Position numbers and translations under genes: made by a program
The notes under the pieces: model-generated
Told to the model about the DNA's origin: nothing
The model's input: the letters and a program-made list of their open reading frames with translations, nothing else
The model's database searches: none
From: Punica granatum
Taxonomy: Eukaryota > Streptophyta > Magnoliopsida > Myrtales > Lythraceae
NCBI RefSeq assembly: GCF_007655135.1
Contig: NC_045131.1
Coordinates: 7,130,001-7,194,000, forward strand
Length of the DNA stretch: 64,000 bases
Direction: 5' to 3'
Part shown: positions 1-12,111 of the stretch, piece by piece
How positions within the stretch are numbered: the first letter of the stretch is position 1
Layout of the letters: each line of letters begins with the position of its first letter

Positions 1-15
1 AACTCCTTGAACTAA
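1..15 (+). CDS. 3' end of an upstream CAD gene (partial)
   Basis: The first 15 bases read Asn-Ser-Leu-Asn-stop, the same C-terminus as the CAD gene ending at 5992. The similarity continues into the 3' flank: about 1-480 aligns with about 5978-6440, including the stretch after the stop, the AATAATG-rich stretch and the block with GAACACCCGAC. This window edge is therefore the tail of a tandem duplicate of the CAD gene at 4249-5992. The catalytic body lies outside the window, so its integrity cannot be judged. Confidence 0.8.
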   Translation, partial: NSLN

Positions 16-968
16 GCTTTCAGCAAGTGCAGTAATTTATTCTGTGTGTATCAAATAATGTTCTCTAGTCTGAGTATGACCTTATAATAACTAGAAGGGA
101 GAGAGAGGTTTCAATAATGGAAATCGAATAAAAATCGGGTTCACGTAATGAGTAATATGGATAAATGGAATTCTGGTTTTATGCAACTATCCCGGGCTCA
201 GTCAATCTCGAGAATCGTTATCACGGCGTGGACACCCGACAATGGCAAAGGTTTCGAGTGAAACTGAGCTGGGCTCAAGTCTAACACATCATGCTCATCA
301 AACCTCGAGCCAACTAGTTTCGACCCCAAACTCCGAGTCGCGCTGAGCTCAAACCCTGATATAGTCTGCTTGGACCCAACTCGATCCCGGCGCTAGCTCT
401 GGACCGAACCCCCTGTCAGACCTGACATAGTCCAACTGAAGGTCTTCTGTGTTAATATTAGCCATTAAAAAACAAAGAGGAAAAAAGGAAACTTTTTCAC
501 TGTATTTGATTGTCGAGTTAGGGATTGAGATGGAGATGGGATGAGATAGATTTTAAATGCCGAGAATATAAAATATTCTAATCATATGTTTGGGATATAC
601 TCAGGTCCAGGATTGGAATATAAAAAGGAAATGACCTATACACTCATGTATAATTATTTCAAAATCTTTAAAAAAATCAGAAAGAAATAATCACGGAGGA
701 AGAAAGTCATTAGTTATGGAGGGGGGGTGGGACCCAATGCCACCGTCCCTAGCGACCTCGCCTGGGGCATCGGTGACCAGAGTCAAGCCCCTAATGCCCT
801 ACAATCGCCTTTCTCTTCCCTCAAAGAGAGATAGGAAGGAGTGGGGCTGTAATGGTCCATTCCGACCACCGCAATCCCAATCGAGGTCGTTGGTGGTCAT
901 AGAGATCTCGACGACCTCGATTAGGGTTGTGGTTGCCGAAATCGGACCACCATAGCCCCCCTCCTACC

Positions 969-973
<5 letters not shown>

Positions 974-1000
<27 letters not shown>
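974..1000. repeat. (GA)n microsatellite
   Basis: An uninterrupted GA dinucleotide run of about 27 bases inside the transposon-derived region. Confidence 0.95.
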
Positions 1001-1004
<4 letters not shown>

Positions 1005-1025
1005 ATGGGGCTGACGCTTGACGCT

Positions 1026-1100
1026 GGCCACCACCACCCCAAGCGAAGTCGCTGGCTACCTTTGGGTTTGCCACCGACCTCGCTAGGGGCGGTGGTGGCC
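1026..1100. repeat. GC-rich inverted repeat (hairpin)
   Basis: Bases 1026-1055 and 1071-1100 are reverse complements at about 24 of 30 positions, separated by 15 bases. The arm motif (CCACCGCCCC then TAGCGAGGTCG) recurs in diverged form near 738-780. The block is GC-rich in an AT-rich neighbourhood, which suits debris of a foldback element. Confidence 0.6.
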
Positions 1101-1287
1101 ACTTCTTATATGTAGCTTAGGCTAAAAAAAGGGGTAAAAAGAGGATTCTCCCTTAAAGTTGAGGGAAAATTGTACTTCCCTCCATTCGTTCGTAAAATAT
1201 GCACATAACTTCGTTTGATTATCTTTGACTATGCAAATAGTAAACACCGTTGTTATTATTATTATTTCTTTTCAAAAATTATAACCT

Positions 1288-2449
1288 AACTACAAAAAAA
1301 AGGGGTCTTTCCGACCCACTCGGGGACTTTACCCGACACACTATTGCGTCGGGAAAGACCCTCCCAATGCAACTCATGATGCACCAAATTGTGTCATGAT
1401 AGATACCGTCATTTAAAGTACGACGACGCTCTAGTTGTTGTGTCGGGAAAAAGCACCCTAAGCCAACACATATTTTTGTGCTGACTCAAAACTGAGAAGG
1501 TAGAGAGTCGACCTATCTCGACACACATGCTTCGGCATAGGTCATTTTCAAAGAAATAAAACTAGGCAGTGCTTGCACTTTGCCGTTGGCCTGTTGCCCG
1601 CTGCCTTCCGAAGGGAGTGCCTTTGAAAGGCAGCATGCTACTTCCGGTCTGCTGCCTTTCAAGGAGGGCGAAAGAATTCCAACAATAAAATAACACAAGT
1701 AAGAAATCTACAAAAGGAACTACTTGGAACGATGAAATTCAAGAGACCAATAGCTTCATTATTTCGTCCAATCCTGAATCAAAGCGGATTGCAAAGAACT
1801 TACATAAAACCAGCATCAACCATCGGTACAAGAAACGATAAGCTTGAGCTTCTCCTCCTACCGCTGCTCCTCGTCCGCTATTCCACCGCTGCTCCAATGT
1901 GCTGCTGCTGCTGCACTACTCTGCTCGACCATGCTCTGTTTCTCCACAGCTCTGCTCGACTTGCTATGCTCTGCTTTGTTGTTTTCTTGCTGCCCTTCTC
2001 CTCCCCTGCTCGGTTGCTGCTGCTCGAGGCCGTCCTTTTCCCCTGCTCGACTATTGTTGGGCTGAACCCAGAGAGAGACAGAGGGGGGAGAGAGAAAGGA
2101 GATTGAGAAATATTTGTAAGGGTGAAGAGGGAACTAAAATTTTAAAGACGATTTAGTTAAAATTTCAAAATTAAAAGAAACGGGAAAGTTTGATTGTTAT
2201 TTTTCGCCTGAAAAAGTACTCGTCCCGATGCAATTTGTGTCAACGTAGCCTTGAGTATACGCCGATGCACAAAAATGTGTCTTCAAAGGGGACCCTAGCA
2301 CAACGCACACTGCATGAATTGGAATCGACCCCTATTTTCCAGATGCACATGAATTGCAGCGGCAAAGTTCATTTCGCATTAACTTTTCGCGATACATATT
2401 CAGTGCGTCCGCACTTATAGAGTCGGGAAAACCCCTTTTTATTGTAATG
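1288..2449. mobile_element. Non-autonomous CACTA-like DNA transposon
   Basis: The left end reads ACTACAAAAAAAAGGGG followed by TCTTTCCGAC. The right end, reverse complemented, reads CATTACAATAAAAAGGGG followed by TTTTCCCGAC, giving a terminal inverted repeat of about 28 bases. CACTA elements start with CACTACAA, so both ends look like slightly mutated CACTA termini. Subterminal copies of GTCGGGAAA and CGATGCA-type motifs are present, as is usual in plant CACTA families. The interior (about 1560-2100) is CTG/CTC-rich low-complexity sequence with no transposase, so the copy is non-autonomous. The 3-bp target duplication is not evident. Confidence 0.6.
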
Positions 2450-4248
2450 CACATTTCTACTGGAAAATAAAACACTGTTAGCAACGGAAACCTTGTTTTT
2501 CCTGCAACTCTCATAAATTACAAATCAACTCACCGTGTCACCTGCAGCTTACGAATTCGTCGGGTATTCATTGAGTATTCCAAAATTATTCTCGCATTCC
2601 TTATCACACGACTCTAATCCAACTATTTAACCCTAGGATTTGGTTTCTTTAGTTCATATATTTCATTAAAAACTACATGAATCTCAATTGACAATTGAAC
2701 CACCACAGAGATTAGCAGCTAAGGCGATGGTAACTGATGCCCTTGCAGTCATCACATCAAATTGGGGGGGTTTGGTGGCGTGGCGTTAACGGTGAGTACT
2801 TTCCGTTTGGTCAAAGAGGGGCAAATGGAGTTATGCTCATATTTTGCAATCAAACGGGGGAAGGGCAATTTTCCCAAACCTCAAGGAAGGTTTTGCTTTT
2901 CACAAAAAAAAAAAGAAAAAACAAGAATATTGTTCAATGGCAAAATTTGAAATTGGATAGAAACTGAGGTCATTTCCATCGTTTTATAAATAAACATATC
3001 TCAATCCATCCTTATCCCACCCCTTCTTGGGATTAGTTACTTAATACTTTTATTCAGGTATATCCTAATCCCAATCCTACGATTGGCACCAAACATAGGA
3101 TTAGGATTTTAGAAATCCCATCCGACCTACTAAACATAGCCTTAATATCTTGTTTACGTGACGTCGCATTATCACTTTGATCACAACTCTCGGTTACATA
3201 TCATGATACTAATCGATTAACCACCAAAAGGAGAGCTACATGGAGTGCACTCACTCAAATCTAAACGTAGGTTTAAGGTTTTTCTTCCATACTACCAAAA
3301 GCTTATGATAGACTATCTCGGCTAGAAAAGATATATACAAATCGTCTATAAGGCAATTTTAAATATTTGGGAGGTCAATTGATATTAACGCTAACGATCC
3401 ATACACATACGACTCCGCATTGGATATTTTCCAACTTTATTATCATCACATTATGACTCGCGATTGAACTGGTTTTGAATATTTATTTATATGTCGATGT
3501 TGACTGTCACATGGACGAAAAGGAAATATTAGTCATGCATGACTACAAAGTTTGCTCGCCCAAGACGTCATAAATCTAATGTTCATGCCCACGGAAAGCA
3601 CCGTCACTTTCCTTAGACGTCCGTTACTTTAATTTCTAAATTAATCCCATTTATAATTAATTAAAAAGTTTGTGTTTGATGCACGGGCCTACCTACACGT
3701 GCTTACTGATGCCTCTTTGTTTTTCTCGGTGGAATACCTGGTATCATCAGCCTTCTAGTTGAGAGTAATTCCGTTTGGAGTTACCTAATCACAAAATACT
3801 TTCAATGTTTTTTAAACACTTATACTGCAACTAAAATTCGCTTTGCTAATAAATTGCATTCTCGTGGTTCTTTGCGCCTTCTATCTATTCATTAATAATA
3901 TCCCACTTTGTGATGATTATCTGCGCTTTTATACTTTTCCGTTAGCAATAATATCCCAGTTTGTGATATGAAGTAAATGGTAACGTCGGACTCAAAGAAA
4001 CTAAGAGACCTAGATATAAGCACAATACACTTGAATTATATGCATATCCATCCTCAAGTTGCCTTCAAACAGAAACCTGATCGATCATCTGATCTTTCGT
4101 ACAAGTTTATTGGGTACTCATCACTTTTCCACTTTCGTAACTAAGTTCGGGGAGAATGACCAGCTTACGGCTTCATACACGTTATCATACACGTTACGTA
4201 TAAGACTTCCACCGTCATTTGATTTTGCAGAATATTTACTTTGGAGCA

Positions 4249-5992
4249 ATGAGTTTGCAGAGAAAGGGAGAGAACTGCGTCGGATGGGCTGCAAGAGATG
4301 AATCCGGATTCCTATCGCCATTCAGTCTCGGACGACGGTATGAATGCTTCCCTTCTTCTCTTGCTCGATGCGTTCTTTCGAAAGACTAGAAAGGATATAC
4401 TCTCTTCTGATGAACCGGACTGTATCTGACACTGTACCGCTAAGAACATTTCTATCTTGATAAAAATATAGAGTAAATCGATCTTCAGCATGATCTATAG
4501 GCCTCTTTCGGTATGAGGTAACTACCTTTCAATTTCTTTGCATTTGGATTGACTTGAACAGGGCGGTTGGAGATGACGATGTCTCGGTTAAAATTACTCA
4601 CTGTGGCGTATGCTACGCAGATGTACTCTACACTCGAAACAAAAGAGGTACAACAAAGTATACACTCGTACCCGGGTATGTATGTACATAAGGTTTTCAT
4701 TTGACATAGATATTTCCTCATTTTCGACTATTAGGCCTACTAACAAAACAATCACCAATAGGCATGAGATTGTCGGAATTGTTAAGGAAGTCGGGGCGAA
4801 TGTGAGTAAATTCAAGGTGGGAGACTGTGCCGGAGTTGTAACTTACCTCGACACTTGCCGAGATTGCAACTACTGCAACGAGGGATTAGAAGTGCATTGT
4901 TCGAAGGGATTCACTCTTACAATTAATGGCATCGATGTTGATGGTAATCCCACCAGAGGAGGCTACTCCAGCTTCGTTGTTGTCCATGAAAGGTGATGAT
5001 TTATTAATACTTATCGCGGAATATATAGCTGTCAGGTGAAGGCGCGGTTTATCATCTATTGCTGAAACGAATGTGAACTGCATGCAGATACTGCTACAAG
5101 ATACCGGAGAACTACCCGCCGGAGTCAGCAGCGCCGTTGCTATGTGCGGGGATCACAGTTTACACTCCCATGATGCAACACAAGATGAATGCTCAGCCTG
5201 GGAAATCTTTCGGGGTGATTGGGCTCGGTGGGCTTGGTCACATGGCTGTGAAGTTTGGCAAGGCGTTTGGGCTGAAGGTCACCGTCTTGAGCACCAGCCT
5301 GTCCAAGAAAGATGATGCCCTGAATCTGCTTGGAGCCGACGAATTCATCCTGTCATCCGACAAAGAACAGATGGATGTGAGACTCCAAAAGTCCAGTTCC
5401 ATTGCAGTAGTTCTAGTTTTCATATATAGTTCTTAATTTTGATCGACTCCTACTGATTAATTTTCATCCACAGGCACTTGAGAAATCCCTCGATTTATCA
5501 TCGATACAGCTTCAGGAAATCGCCCCTTTGATTCTTACCTGGCGCTGCTGAAGCCCGGTGGCGTCCTAGCTCTGGTTGGCGCCCCGAGCGAAGTGAAATT
5601 GAATCCTATCAGTCTTCTCCTGAGTATGTTCTTAAAACGATCGTCTCCAATAATAGATCATAATAGTCTCTCCCGGGCGAATATAAGTAATACAGAGTTA
5701 TCATTGTCATTACATGCCAAAGCTCGGCGATATAGTCCTTCTTTAGGTTCATGTTCAGCCTAAACGCGCGTTGCTTATGTTGAGACTTGATGCGGGCACG
5801 AGGAGCATTGCCGGGAGTGCAGTCGGCACCACAAAGCCAACTCAAGAGACGATCGATTTCTGTGCTGAGCACAAGATATATCCGGAAATAGAACTGATCC
5901 CGATTCAGTATGCAAATGAAGCTTTGGAGAGGCTCGAGAAGAGTGATTTGAAGTACCGTTTCGTGATCGACATTGCGAACTCCTTGAACTGA
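4249..5992 (+). pseudogene. Cinnamyl alcohol dehydrogenase-like gene (CAD1 class), apparently disrupted
   Basis: A zinc-dependent alcohol dehydrogenase of the CAD family, which reduces cinnamaldehydes to monolignols with NADPH in the cytosol. Exons: 4249-4337, 4562-4675, 4762-4992, 5088-5376, 5474-5623 and about 5796-5992. Visible motifs are the start MSLQRKGENCVGWAARDESG, the catalytic zinc site CGVCYAD, PGHEIVG, the structural zinc cluster (CRDCNYC with a fourth Cys), the nucleotide-binding GLGGLG and the tail [16 protein letters not shown] in place of CHSD fits the Arabidopsis CAD1 subclass. Two defects are seen. Exon 5 lacks one base near 5494, which shifts frame from Asp-Phe-Ile-Ile and gives a TGA at 5549-5551. 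The last acceptor reads GCGG where GCAG is needed (5793-5796), and the last base of exon 5 is A where G is expected. Outside these points the frame is clean, so the gene is either a recent pseudogene or affected by assembly errors. Confidence 0.85.
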
Positions 5993-6789
5993 GCCTCAGC
6001 AAGTGCAGCAATTCTTCTCTATATATCAAATATCAAATAATGTTATCTAGTCTGTGCATGACCTGATAATAACTAGAACGGGAAGAGGTTTCAATAATGA
6101 ATATATTGAATAAAAATCGGGGTCATGTAATGAATAATATGGATAAATCGGGCTGAGTCGATCTCAAAAATCGTTATAATGTCGTGAACACCCGACAAAA
6201 GCAAAGGTATTGAGTAAAAGTAAGCCCAAACTCAAATCTAGCGCATCATGCTAATCAAATGTCGAACTAATAGTTTTGAGCCCAAACTCTGATCGGGCTG
6301 AGCTCAGACCCGATATAGTCTGGCTTGACTCGACTTGATAGCGCTAGCCTGGACCGACCGAAACCATGCATACCAGACCACACAGAGTCCAACCGAAGGT
6401 CTCCTGTCGTTAATATTAGTTATTAAAAAACAAAAAGGAAATAGGAAAAAGAGAAAATAGAACGCTTCATCGCCGTCGCTGACCAAATTACACCCAACCT
6501 TCTTCGTCTCCCCTCTGACCTCTGTCCACCTCGCTTCTCTCTGCCGTCTCTTCTCCCTCCCTCTCCCCGCGGGATTGGGACCCAAATCCCGGCTTCTCTT
6601 GGTCGAGGTTGGTCCGTCTTCCTCTGAATTCAGTGACCCATCTTCTCTGTTTATCGATCGAATCGCTGAAGTATGGATTTTGATTCGATCGTTTCCATAT
6701 AACAATCGCGGTTTCAGGGCGCAAATTGCTGATTTTTCCCCTCTGCGTTGCCATTCCAATCCGTTTATTGGGTAGCGGAAGGGGGACCG

Positions 6790-9700
6790 ATGGGGGTTAA
6801 GCAAGCTTTGAAGAGCCTCGATGCGTTCCCTCGCGCAGAGGACCACTTGCTGCAGAAAACGCAATCGGGAGCGCTTGGTAATTGTTCTGCTCCGCCATTG
6901 ATTCTTCATGTGTGCATTCACCGAAATATGTTGCTGCTTTCAAGCTTTTTTCCAGCTGAAACTCTGTGAATGCAACAATTAGCAGCTGTAGTTCAGGCTT
7001 CTTTGTCTTGTTGATAACGGTAACGGTGCAAGCAAGCGCACTACTGACGTATATTTCGCATCTGCTTTGCAGTTTCCGTTGTTGGGCTAGTTATAATGGC
7101 CACTCTATTCGCGCACGAGCTGAGATATTATCTCACGACGTATACAGTTCATCAGGTATGTTTTGATTGTTGCATTCCCAAAGAAGAACAGGTGTATCTG
7201 CCTGATTTTGTGATTCGTCAGCTGCATTGGCAATTGATTGTTCTTCAGTTCGCAAAAGATACAGAAATTTAAGTGCTGCCATTGTGATATCTTTGTTTGG
7301 CGATGCAATACCTAATTTGGTAGATGTCCATGTTGGTAAAATGTATCACTGCTTTTGGGTCTAAAGTGAACTCCAGGATAGTTTTGAGTGTTCCAACACT
7401 GACTTGATGGAAGACCTTGGTTAGTATTTTCCGGTTTGGGTAAAATATTATCACTTTTGTGTCCAAGTAAACTCCGGGATAGTCCGACTGTCCTGTATTG
7501 CCCTCTGGCAATCTTGGTGAACTGTTTGTTACTTTATAATACTGTCACGAGTTTTGCTAGGGGAAGATATTCCACAAATTTTATAAGAATGATGGATAGC
7601 ATAATTCGATACGTCTAATATTGTTGATTTCGAGTTGCAATAGTTTCTTGAGTTCACATACAGAAACAATGCAGGAGTAATTGCTTAACATGATCCTTTC
7701 TCTTGATGGGTTCAAACTTGTAGGTACTCCCAGAGGATCTTTAGTTGGCATCTTAGATGTCTCCCTCCCTCTCTCTCCTTCCCTTCCTCCTCCAATTTTG
7801 TTCTGTCAATCGTTAATTACTTTCAAGCACTTAATCTATCGAGTTTATGCCATGAACCTTACTGTTGCCATTGTAAAATTTAGCTTTTGTCATAAGATCA
7901 TGCATTTGTGTCACCAATATGCATCTATGTCCATGTCATAGATTTTAGCTGTTTAACAGAAATATATTCTAAACTTAGTCCTTACTTCACTTTTTTGTAG
8001 CTGAATAACTAACTCTACTTGAGTTCCATTGTAAGTTCTACAGGAATCTTACTTTTCTGTTTGAAATATATGTCAATGTCAGATGTCAGTAGACTTGAAA
8101 CGTGGAGAGACGCTTCCAATTCACATTAATGTGACATTTCCATCTTTACCATGCGATGGTTTGTCTGATACTTTCTGCAATCTGTTTTCACCTTGTAATT
8201 GCTCTAAGCATTAACTTCCCTTTCGTGACATTCATGCAGTTCTAAGTGTGGATGCTATTGATATGTCGGGCAAGCATGAAGTGGATCTTGACACAAACAT
8301 TTGGAAAGTGAGAAATCTCCTACATCTCATGACATTTTATGTATATTTAGGGGGATTTTTTTTTAATATATCATTGTTTTAGAAAAAAAATGGATGATTA
8401 CACATCAGTACATTAAACCTAGTTTGTCAAAAAGGAAAACAAAATCATCTCTACAGCTGTTCTCGTCAGCTTGACTAATAATTGAATTATAGATACCTCT
8501 AAAATGATTGGTGCTTGAAATACTGCCACGATTGATTGGGTTATTTGTAGCAATCTCTTTTGGACTCTTCCTAATCACCAGGTGATTATGCAGCTTCGCC
8601 TCAACAGCTATGGCCATATTATTGGTACTGAATATCTTTCTGACCTTGTGGAGAAGGAACATATTCACAAACATGGTAACATACAAATTCTGATCTTACT
8701 GATGATTTATGTATAAACATATATGTATTTTAATTTTGATCGATCTTGTCTCTTTATGATTTGATTAGCATTGTCATATGGAAGTGGAATGACATGTAGT
8801 ACTCGACTAGTTTATATACTTCATAGAATGGTGTGCTCACATATTCTGATAATTGATTAGAATGGTTAATTAACAATAATGTTCTGTATATCAGCACTTT
8901 TTCTTTAGATAATATGCTTTGATTGTGCCACCAGAACCATACAAGTTCGAAAGATGTGAAATTAATTGAAGTTTTGCTCGCATAATTTGGAACTGAAACC
9001 TTTGCTCTAGTACCGTATGATAGCTGTTTTCCCTAAAACAGATGCACATTAGTAACGTAATCGAACAAAATCACTGTAACATACATGGAATCAGGAGAAG
9101 TTCTGTTCTTTATGTTTGACGTTATCAACATGCAATTATATATACTCTAATTTAAAAATGATTCACCAACTGGGGAATTTTGGCCAGATGAGGGGGGTGA
9201 TCATCATGAACATTCAGAGGAGAAGACTCACGGACATACCTTCGATCACGATGCAGAAAAGATGATAAAGAAGGTCAAGCAAGCCTTGGCAAATGGAGAA
9301 GGCTGCCGGGTACTTCTGGTTCTTTGCTTGTGCGTTTGATGTATAGAGCTAGATGCTTCATGAAAAGATGTGGAAGTTTTTATATTTAAGGATATTGGTA
9401 TTCTAAATAATGTTATTTTTGTTTTTGGTATTATCATCATCATGATGCTAAATAATTCTTTCAGGTGTATGGGGTTCTAGATGTCCAAAGGGTTGCTGGT
9501 AACTTCCATATTTCAGTGCATGGTTTGAACATATTTGTTGCCCAGATGGTAAGTTTCCTCTTCCTATTGAGTGGCTGTTATGTGATTTTCTTCGTTGCTT
9601 ACATTTTGAATATTTTCATAACAAAGAGTAGCAACAGGATAGAGATTTTGATGGAGCAAGTTCGTCTAAAAGATGCTCCTGTTTATAGCAATTCTCATGC

Positions 9701-11069
9701 TGTTTACTCTCACAGATTTTTGACGGAGCTAAGAATGTAAATGTAAGCCACATAATCCATGACCTATCTTTTGGGCCGAAATATCCTGGACTTCATAATC
9801 CTCTTGATGGGACGGAGCGAATTCTACGCAGTACAAGTGGAACATTCAAATATTACATAAAGGTACAAGGTTGTATTTGTGGAGAGATGATGGCATTGTT
9901 CCTTTTATATAGAGTGCGCTTGCTCGTTATGTATGATTTATAGTTTTTTTGTTCGTCATGATTTAACCTCTGAAAATTTGTACCCTTGGTCTCTAAAATG
10001 TGCTTTAGAGTTCTGAATTATTTCTCTTTGATGTTTTAGTTTGGTTAAATTGTAATTAGAAATGGATTCAAGTGATGTGATTGTTTTAGCTCTGAGCGGA
10101 AGCCATGGAATCTAAATTCTATTTCTCTAAGACACTCCACGACTGCCTCTTTCTATAATTTAATCCCTCTGTAAAATGTAATGATTGAAGAATATGCGAC
10201 CGCTATCTCTCAACCATTTTGTCATGTGTGTCTGTTAACAGCCTCTTGATATCTTGTGTTTGCTTACAATGCAGATAGTTCCAACTGAATATCGGTACAT
10301 TTCAAAAGAAGTATTGCCAACAAATCAATTCTCTGTCACTGAATACTTTTCCCATATGAATGAGTATGATCGATCTTGGCCAGGTAAATTTCAAATTGGG
10401 GATATATTGGAAGATGTTTTGCAATAAGTAGCTCCATATTTGATCTGCCTTCTTATATTCTAATGCTGCATCTTATCTCGTTTCTGTGCAGCGGTTTACT
10501 TCTTGTATGATCTATCACCAATTACTGTAACAATTAGGGAGGAGCGCCGCAGTTTTCTCCACTTTATCACCCGGCTTTGTGCAGTGCTAGGTGGTACTTT
10601 TGCTTTGACAGGTTGGTCTTAACCTCATCCTTACCTTTCTGGTTTTGAATATGGAACTTGTGTTTCGTAGAACTCCTAGATATGGTCAGATAAATTGGCA
10701 CATTGGCTTTCTGGTTGAATTGGATTGGATGGAATTATGAAGTTCTTGAGATGGGAAATAAATATGATAAAAGTATCGATTCTTTTATTCAGTTCTTTTC
10801 TGTGGGTAGTCTCAGTCACAGCTTTCACGTAAAACTCATTGACATGCATGAGGGGTTCATATAGGACTGAAATTTTAACAACATGCATCACTTCTGTGAT
10901 TTTATTAAATTACGACACTGCATGTGTTGGTTGCCTGCTGGAAGGGATTTTGATTGATTCTCATGAGGAGACTGCATTTATTCCTCTGTCTGCAGGCATG
11001 CTTGATCGGTGGATGTACAGGCTTCTTGAGGCATTGACAAAGCCCAACACCAGAAGTATCATCCGATAA
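6790..11069 (+). CDS. ERV41/ERV46-type ER-Golgi cargo receptor (ERGIC family)
   Basis: A membrane protein that cycles between ER and cis-Golgi in COPII/COPI vesicles and helps retrieve or load cargo. Eleven exons join in phase to 350 residues: 6790-6877, 7073-7155, 8083-8158, 8240-8307, 8594-8675, 9188-9309, 9465-9548, 9716-9862, 10275-10383, 10492-10611 and 10996-11069. The N-terminus MGVKQALKSLDAFPRAEDHL is the family signature. It is followed by the first membrane span (VSVVGLVIMATLF). The luminal domain contains PIHINVTFPSLPCD, SVDAIDMSGKHEVDLDT, a His-rich acidic insert (about residues 120-150) and GCRVYGVLDVQRVAGNFH. A second span (about residues 305-330, RLCAVLGGTFALTG) precedes a short cytosolic tail ending SIIR. 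The gene looks intact. It resembles Arabidopsis At1g22200; ERV41 versus ERV46 identity is not settled here. Confidence 0.93.
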
Positions 11070-12111
11070 AGGTTGGGAAAACCTACTAGAGTCATTTCAT
11101 CCCCGCTGATTTTCATGGAACTTCACCTTATTCAAGGAGGTTGTCACATCTTCCTGTGGAAATGCTGTTTTGACAGGAGCTAAAACTCGGGAATTTCTTG
11201 AGACGGTCTATCATGCTTCCCTCAACCTTCAGAGTCTACCAAATGTGTAAAATCAGCGTTAGATCGATCTCTTTCCTGTGGTCCTTCAGGGGTAATTCCA
11301 CTGGAGAAAGTTCTTGAGGACCTTGAATTTTGAATCGATTTGTCGAAGCTTTGATAGAGTGCGCTGTAGAACTTTTGTTGCAACCGCTATGTGTATTTGT
11401 ACTGATTATGCTAAAGCAGATAACCGTGATAATGTCATACTAAATTAGAAAATCACAGCAATAAATATTCCAAACCAATAACTACGAAAACTTCGCATTG
11501 AAGTAGACAATCATGGCAATAAGCCTTTATGGATTTACAATTTGAACGTTCTCAGGAAAAAAGTCGAAGAAAAAGTTACAGCCCTGAGACATCAACTGTT
11601 GTTTCATAAGGTACATCAGCTGTCGAAACTTGCCTTATATTGAACCTAAATCCTTGATAGGACCCTTAGCCCACAAAGCTTAATAGATTCAAACCGCTAG
11701 TTTGAAGCATTTTATCGTTCTGTATCTCACATCTAATTCTCATACGGGCTGGGCAGTTCTATGACGAGAAGTTGACTATGTTGATAGTGCAGTCACCTGG
11801 AGCCATTGCCAATGCGATAGAATCTGCAAGAATTTGTTTGAATATGAGAAACGTTAAAAACCAATGAAAATGTCGTAGAAAGTTCCTCTGAGCAATCTTC
11901 GAAGAAAGACAAGATTTTATGCATTTGGGGAAAATACTAGACTAATACAAATGGAGATCAAGAATCAAACTTGATAAGATCTTATGTGTATGAAGTCTAT
12001 CTATTGTAATAGACAATTCCACCGGGATATGGACAGAAGTAGTGTAGGATTGATACAGTTGACAGATTGCATAAACCACTAGAGCGATAAAAACTAACCT
12101 GACATTATGAA

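Larger units (their letters stand above)
500..3145. mobile_element. Possible old inverted-repeat transposon enclosing a CACTA-like element
   Basis: The left flank (about 505-650) and the reverse complement of the right flank (about 2965-3140) share blocks in the same order. Both contain CTAATCxTATGTTTGG, then GGATATAC, then an A-rich stretch and GGAAATGACC. This is a long imperfect inverted repeat, as expected of an old TIR or foldback element into which the element at 1288-2449 inserted. I see no transposase. The boundaries are approximate and target-site duplications were not found. Confidence 0.4.

Noticed and set aside
1732..2106. Frame with a run of Cys and Leu codons
   Set aside because: It is low-complexity CTG/CTC sequence inside the CACTA-like element, without domain or splice context.
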